In this document: piece by piece, positions 58,055-64,000 of the stretch | How the letters are laid out: each line of letters starts with the position of its first letter | How positions within the stretch are numbered: the first letter of the stretch is position 1 | Source of the DNA: Astrocystis sublimbata | Taxonomy: Eukaryota > Ascomycota > Sordariomycetes > Xylariales > Xylariaceae | Length of the DNA: 64,000 nucleotides | Direction of reading: 5' to 3' | Assembly: GCA_022453515.1 (NCBI GenBank) | Contig: JAJNNY010000086.1 | Coordinates: 59,067-123,066, forward strand | Made by a program: the position numbers and the translations under genes | The notes under the pieces: model-generated | Seen by the model: only the letters and a program-made list of their open reading frames with translations | Databases searched by the model: none | Told to the model about the DNA's origin: nothing

Positions 58055-59695
58055 ATGCCTCCAAGCACACTAGACCATGCGAATTCTATATCCTACCCCA
58101 ATAGCCGAGATCGACTCACACCCACGGTCTCCTCAAACAACGATGACAAAGCCAGAGGGGATTCCTTGCCTGATGAAAAGGGCCAAGCTGGTAACAAGGC
58201 TTCTCTAATCATCCAAGGTCAGGAGACACTACCGCCGCCCAACGAAAATAATACTGGATCGGCTTCAAATCCAAAGACTAAAGAGCCATATCCGTATCTG
58301 TCAAGTTTAGAGCAAAGAGTGAGAGCGCAAATGGAAGAGTCTGAAAACAGCGAAGCATTTCTACCTTACGACAAGCTGAAAGACCTGGTCACAGAGGATA
58401 CGGTATCATTAGCGTTCGAGGCCGTTGGGATCAAGAACCCCGAGCTTACAAGATGCGTCATCGATAAGGGTAGGCGGTTGTTCTTGATACTTGTCTTCTC
58501 CGGTTCGAAGTACGAGGAGCTGCTATCACGCCTCGAAGCTTTGAAGAATGATGGCATAGACGACACTGTATTGCCGCTTAGGATTCTATTCGACGCAGAA
58601 AATCGTGTATAGATACCAACATTACAGATCGAGGGAAAAGTTACACGACAATTCCATTCGCTGGATTCCTGGGAAGTTAAAGAACTGCTAGTGTTTCAAT
58701 TCAATCAGTGGCCCCTTTGCGCCCCGGTTTTCGGTAATGAATTTCTTTACCAGTTGCACTCGCGGCAACCTCTCCCTTATTTGAGTGTCACCCCCAAACT
58801 AGTGAATAGTGAATTGTTTGGGAAAGTTTCGCGCGCAGAGATTCACCGAGCACACGTTGATGCGCAGCGCCTTGACAAACTAGGAGTAGTAAGTATGACA
58901 CCTTGTTGTTGTTTACCGACCCGAGCTAATCATCTACTCCAGCCCAAGTCTGGCTCTCAAAGTCTCTCGATTGCTATCAAAACAGTTAGAGAAAATGACT
59001 ACCTAAAAGATTTTTTCGACAACGGAAAAAAGATCGAGGATCTCACAGGGATCATATCGCCTTACATTGTTCAGCCAATTGCGGCCTATCATAGGGGCAG
59101 CAACCGCTGCTTGATCTTCCCTTGGATTGAAGATGGTGACTTGGCAAAGCACTGGCGAATTGACAAGCGAGATAAGAATCAAATCCCCGAACTAGATACC
59201 AAACCACAAATAGTGGTAAGTGCGGCCACATCCAGCGCAAGCGTCGACTCGCGGAGTATGGTAGGAAATGCAAGATCATCATTTAATCAAGAAATATGTC
59301 ACTTTCCGATCGAGATACATCAAACGTCACTAATGTCTCTTTTAACTAGTATGTTAGTACTCTCCTCATAGGTCCTTGCTGATTAGAAAACTGACAGCGG
59401 CGCTTTTGTCTGTAGAATGTGAGTCCAAATACTCATGGAACAGCCATGGGGCTTGGATAACTATACACAGCGACCAACAGAAAACCTAGCCGGCAAGTAC
59501 AGCCTAGCTTGCGTGTTTAAGTTGGTGATTATCCATGTTAACGGTTAATAGTTGGTAAGTGGTGTCTGAGTTCTTCTAGTTAAAGCGGCATGTCTATTAA
59601 CTAAGAACTTCCAGCAATCAAGACAACTCAAGGATACTTGGGAAGCCGTCCCGGACAATACATTTGCCGCCCGGTTCTTCAAGCTCATAGACTAG
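58055..59695 (+). pseudogene. kinase-like gene copy 3, one nonsense codon
   Basis: From ATG 58055 the frame holds a disordered N-terminus, then FLPYDKLKDLVTEDTVSLAF, RRLFLILVFSGSKYEELLSR and DDTVLPLRI. An in-frame TAG at 58610-58612 is followed by open continuation: FNQWPLCAPVFGNEF, RQPLPYLSVTPK. After an in-phase 54-nt intron (58891..58944) comes the kinase N-lobe (LSIAIKTVREND with the beta-3 Lys; PYIVQPIAAYHRG; CLIFPWIEDGDLAKHW). From about 59215 the exon structure is unclear. A C-terminal piece (LKDTWEAVPDNTFAARFFKL) ends with TAG at 59693-59695. No intact catalytic loop was found. Confidence 0.75.
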
Positions 59696-59701
59696 AAACA
59701 G

Positions 59702-61561
59702 TTGAAGCCCACTCACACCAACACCTGCCCCCCATGCGACAAAACCTTCTCGCATCAGCAATTTTTCCCTAAATGCAATCTATCCGCGCTCAGGGCATCA
59801 GCGACAAGCTGCCAACTATGCTGTTTGCTTCTGGATTCCTTGTACCAATACGACTCAAAACCGCCGGATATAGTGTCATTGAGACGCAGTGGAACTACAA
59901 TAGGAATTGAGGGAGGTCCCAACTTACTCTCTATCTATATCAACCCGAGTCTGTAGCCTTATGGCATAATCAAATATCTTGTCACTAACGATGAATTAGA
60001 TGCCGGGTCAAACGTACCGGAAGGGTTTCAACTGGGCTTGCCAAATCTTCCGGATCAAGGCAGTCAGGAGCAATTCACTTTGATCAAAGAGTGGATTTCA
60101 GTGTGCGACAATACACATGAGGGCTGCTGCATCGAAAATGACAATGCTCTCATCATGCCGACCCGTCTTGTCGACCTTGAAAATCCCCTGCGCGTCATCG
60201 AATCTGCCTCGATTCAGCCCTCGAGGTATATAGCACTGAGTCACTGCTGGGGTAATTCTGACACAGGAAGGGTTTGTACACTAACCGAGAACATAAATGC
60301 TTTCATGGAGGTTATCAACTTCCACGATCTGCCTCTAACATATCGTGACGCAATCACAGTCGCAAGAGCCATAGGTGTCAATTATCTTTGGATAAACTCC
60401 CTTTGCGTTATACAAGACGACGAAGCCGATTTCGAGCACGAATTTACATTGATGGAGCAGGTCTTTAGTTCTACATATTGCACTATCGCTGCCAGTTCGT
60501 CAAAGTCAATGAATAAGGGCTTTCTTCATTACCAGAGGCATCGACCCTGTGTTAAAGTCGAAACACCAGACAAGAAATCACTCTATGTCTGCCCAGATAT
60601 TGATAACTTTCACCGCAATGTCGAGCTGGGAGTGCTCAACAGGCGCGGATGGGTCCTACAGGAAAGGGTATTATCGCGACGGACGATTTTCTATACTTCA
60701 ACGCAAGTATATTGGGAGTGTGGTGCAGGGGTCCATTGCAAGACATTGATGCGTTTGAAAAAGTAGGTTTACTCTAGTTCCTAACATGCTTTTTGTCGGA
60801 TCTCATTACACTGACGCACGAACCCCGCCAACAGTCCAAGAGCCGCCTTTCTTGGGGATGCCAGGTTTCCACAGGCTGCCCTAGAGTACTACCGCGACGG
60901 ACGTCAAATCCTAGTGCAAGACCTCTATGAGAATTACTCACGACTGGCTTTCAGCTACGAGCGGGACCGCCCAAAGGCAATTTTAGGGATAGAGACACGC
61001 TTGGCAAGAGCCTTTAACACCCAAGCCGCTCATGGCTTCTTTGCTCCATACTTCGCTAGGCTACTACTATGGAGGCGTGGCCAAGAGAAATGGATGACGC
61101 GCATCGAGCAACGACCGAGTAAATGCCGAGTGCCAACATGGTCGTGGCTCTCCAAAGTTGGCGCGATCAAGTACCTAGAATTGAGATTCCAGGAGACCCA
61201 TTGGGAGATTGACATTTTTGAAACCCCATTCCACCAGTCAGAGGGTCCCTCAGGAGGTACACGCACAGGAAACGATGTTTTCACCTTTCAAGGATATGCT
61301 AGACGACTGAAAATGAGCGAGTCGGACATCTTGGTTCGCATCACATTCGACGAAAAGCAAGAGTTTCACGTGGATGATCTCCGATGTGTGATTATCGGGC
61401 GAGACAAACTCGAAAGTGGGTTTCGGCCTTTGAGGCATCATGTGCTTGTTATTCATCTGACAGGCAATCCACTACAGACGGTTTCGTACGAGAGAGTTGG
61501 AGTTGCATCATTGAATCCGGAACATATTGCTAACGAAGGATCGTGGGTGGAGATACGTTGA
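59702..61561 (+). pseudogene. HET-domain gene with premature stop and no ATG
   Basis: Two exons, 59702..60762 and 60835..61561, join in phase. The HET signature is complete: RYIALSHCWGNSDTG, GVNYLWINSLCVIQDD (Asn where Asp is usual) and RRGWVLQERVLSRR, then YERDRPKAILGIETRLARAF and a VPTWSW block. It opens at a TTG, not an ATG, just after the kinase copy 3 stop and in the same frame. A TAG at 59954-59956 interrupts the N-terminal part; after it the frame is open to the end. The loss is recent, since only one clear nonsense codon is present. Before decay it would have worked in incompatibility or cell death. Confidence 0.82.
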
Positions 61562-61979
61562 TTATTTTCTATGCATTTACTTGAACTTATCAATAGAACA
61601 TGTGGAAGAATTTGATTACTTATAACTTAACCATGATAGCTACAATCGCCAAAATTGTTACTGTCAGATTTGCCAGGAATGAAACAGGCACGAACGCGCT
61701 CTCTAGGTCGACAGTATTGACCATCGCAAGCCAGATAGGAACAAACGAGATGCCCACGAATATCAGCGTCCCAACCCAAGTGTGTATGTATACACTTGTA
61801 CACGTGTGTACACGCTTTTCGATTACGTAATATCAATAACTATTAGTATAAGGAGTAACGACCCGATATTATTCAGTATCTATAGCCTTGCTATTATCTA
61901 AATAAGATAAATGTACGGTTATAATATCGTTTCTAGATGTAGATTAATATACGAGACCTAGTCTACCCTCTTATTGCGG
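61562..61979. other. AT-rich intergenic, no gene seen
   Basis: 3' flank of the HET pseudogene grading into RIP-like AT-rich DNA. Confidence 0.5.
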
Positions 61980-62335
61980 TTTAATTAGTTCTTTTTTTAA
62001 CTAATTACTAATATATTCCACCCTTTTTATATTATAATATGATATCTGTAGACGATCCTATAATATAGTCCTTTTAGCCCCTGAGAATACCCTCTCTGGC
62101 TCTGTAGGTTCTGTAGGAATCCATAGAATATCAATAGCCATTCGGCTAAAGCGTGGATAATACGCGAGCTGTTCTATATGGCACCACCATGCAAGGGGCG
62201 TATAATCAATCTCTATTAGCTCGGTATTATAGAATAATAAGAGATTATCCAATTCGGTAGCTACAACTTTCTTTTTTACCTCGGTCTTTTCGAATAACTG
62301 TAAAAGCTGATTTTCCCTTTTCCTTTTTGGCGGTA
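61980..62335 (-). mobile_element. hAT transposase relic (C-terminal dimerisation region)
   Basis: Read on the minus strand from about 62335 down, the frame carries LDNLLLFYNT, PLAWWCHIEQLAYYPRFSRM, AIDILWIPTEPTEPERVFSG and AKRT, the conserved hATC dimerisation pattern (PLxWW, YPxLSxMAxDILxIP, ERVFSxA). Stops follow directly, and the DNA is AT-rich with TpA excess. Only the transposase C-terminus is present. Fot1 copy B begins about 120 bp further on. Confidence 0.8.
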
Positions 62336-62451
62336 GTATCGTACAAATAGATTTAGACGAGGTTAGGAGTCCTTAGTACTCCGTTATTTATATATTTTGT
62401 ATAATAGAAAGGGCGGATTTATACCAAGATTTAGGCTAATTCTGACAGATA

Positions 62452-63960
62452 AGCTAACCGCAGGGGCCACGGGCCATGACCTCACGGGCCACCTTAGCCA
62501 CCAACCACTATTATACAATTAAAGCTGTTTTTTTTAACAAAAACCATCGCGAACGCTGTTTTTAAGCATTTTCTATAATAATATAATCTTTAACCTCTGA
62601 TTCATCTTTTAGAATAGCCCTATAGCTTAGAATAACGATCGCTAGTACCTCGCAATTGTTAGCCTTGTTTTTATATACGATCCTACGCTTTAACCTTTTT
62701 TAGACCCTACGTATGTCCGCTATTATTACTAACCGCTATCCCGGCGCTAGTTTAACTTTTTTTCGATTTTTTTTAACCGATTTTATAATTTTAGTTTCAA
62801 GGTATTAAATTTTAGTTTTAAGATTTGCGATTTTTTTAGCTTAGTGGTTTAAAGCTTTTATAGCTTTCCTAGTTATTAGCTTTTAAGCTAATATATTAAA
62901 CCCGCCGATTTTGATAGTAGATTTTTAATAGCTTTATAAAAGATCTTAACTATTTATAGGCGTATTAAAGCATATTTTCGGCTTAAATACTAAAAAATCC
63001 GGTATTTTTGGTTTTTTTTTATAGCTAACTTATTTATAATATCCTTTACTATATTTTTATTTTTTAAAATTATATATTTCGATAATAACAGCTTTATATA
63101 ATCGTAAAAAAAAATCCTAGCTATTACTTAAGCTTTAGTAATAACCCCAGAGTTTAAAATATCAAGCCTTGCTAGCTAGAATACCTTTATAATATTCTTT
63201 TTTATAGTTTTAATTCCTAAGGTAGCTAATAAAGTATTATAAAAATGTTTTTAAAGCTTTTTTTTTAATAACCTAAAAACTCCTATATTTAACGTTTAAA
63301 TAATATAACTATAGTAAGGCTTATAAAAGATTAGCTAAACCTTATTTAATAGATAGGTCGATAAAAAAAGGTTGTTTATATAGGAATCGTAGCTATTATA
63401 AACTAGAACTACTTATCTATTGCTATACTGCTTATAAATATAAGGAATAAAGAGGCTTTTAAGCCAATCTATTATAATATTATTATTAGTCCACCCTTTA
63501 GGTAAAGCTTTAAATAGCTAGTTGTTTTATAATCTAAAGTTCCGTTCTAGAAACTATTATTATTAGACCTTTTTGCCCTTTAAAATTACTAGTGGAGGAA
63601 GTATTACTTTATTAGTAGAAATATACTTTATTATAGTAATCTATTCGCTTTTTTTGATATTTTTTTTAAATGTTAGATAGGTTTTAGTTTTATATATTAT
63701 TTAGTAATTTTTACTAATACTTTAGCTAATTCTTATTTTATTAGTATTATATTAATAGTTTTATAAAATATTAATAACTTATAGAACTTTAAAATAATTA
63801 AAAAAAACGTTAATATTTATAACTATAGCGTTATTTATTTTTAAATAAACTATTATACGCGATTTTAAAGCTTTAACGATTGGATTATATTTAAAAAAAA
63901 CCCGATATTATACTTCCTTAACCCTTTTAGTAACGCTAGAAGCACTTAGTAGTAAGTTAG
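62452..63960 (-). mobile_element. Fot1/pogo-like transposon, copy B, RIP-degraded, truncated by an LTR
   Basis: The left end (62452-62493) is the same terminal repeat as copy A, preceded by TA. Its sequence runs as the reverse complement of copy A, with differences that are mostly C/T or G/A transitions. It lacks the solo LTR found in A. Similarity to A stops abruptly at 63959-63960, where another LTR-like sequence starts. The far end is outside the window. Confidence 0.88.
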
Positions 63961-64000
63961 TGTTACAAACCAACAGGGCGCACGACCTGTTGAAGGGACC
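63961..64000. mobile_element. start of an LTR element inserted in Fot1 copy B, cut by the window end
   Basis: It begins TGTTACAAACCAACAGGG. The reverse complement of the solo LTR's end begins TGTTACGAACCAATAGGGG, so the two are related and in opposite orientation. The likely target duplication is GTTAG (63956-63960), but the other side is not visible. Confidence 0.7.

Noticed and set aside
1..64000. CRISPR arrays, bacterial-type operons or ribosome binding sites
   Set aside because: Spliceosomal introns, a nuclear-type tRNA and fungal gene families show eukaryotic nuclear DNA; no array-like spaced repeats were seen.

Overview
The window is nuclear DNA of a filamentous ascomycete, probably a Sordariomycete (inferred from gene content, not from a search). 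Genes carry short introns (about 45 to 200 nt) with GT..AG ends and CTAAC/CTAAT-type branch sites. There are Zn2Cys6 and PF11951-type regulators, HET-domain proteins, LysM/CBM18 proteins, fungal MIA40, OM14 and BOS1, and AT-rich transposon relics with the CpA-to-TpA signature of repeat-induced point mutation (RIP).

Layout. 0-5 kb: 3' part of a J-domain protein, a secreted sorbosone-dehydrogenase-like protein, and a sugar/quinate-type MFS transporter. 5-10.7 kb: gene-poor, with one MITE-like element at 7.5 kb. 10.7-21 kb: a PF11951-type regulator, a secreted alpha/beta hydrolase, a DapA-family aldolase/lyase, a Dal5-type anion transporter and a Zn2Cys6 regulator. The last three look like a small catabolic cluster. 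21.3-23.6 kb: a HET-domain gene with an apparent N-terminal frameshift. 25-32 kb: an ML-domain-like protein followed by housekeeping genes (BOS1 SNARE, initiator tRNA-Met, thiamine pyrophosphokinase, MIA40).

32.8-43.5 kb: two paralogous genes in inverted orientation flank a block of extracellular-type genes. The block holds a very large GH55/pectate-lyase-fold protein, a secreted NucA/NucB-type nuclease, and a CBM18-LysM protein with three cysteine-rich repeats. The nuclease and the LysM gene share a divergent promoter. 44.5-48.3 kb: OM14, whose start codon is split by an intron, and a large protein with a HET-like C-terminal region.

50.9-64 kb: a repeat-rich island. It holds three related copies of a fungal kinase-like gene (one open, two broken), a HET pseudogene, two inverted Fot1/pogo elements with about 42-bp terminal repeats and TA duplications, a solo LTR nested in one Fot1 copy, a hAT relic, and the start of another LTR at the window edge. 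In kinase copy 2 all six in-frame stops are TAG or TAA; at two of them a paralog in this window has Gln, which is direct evidence of RIP-type decay.

Most splice models below were checked for reading phase by hand. Boundaries I could not settle are stated.
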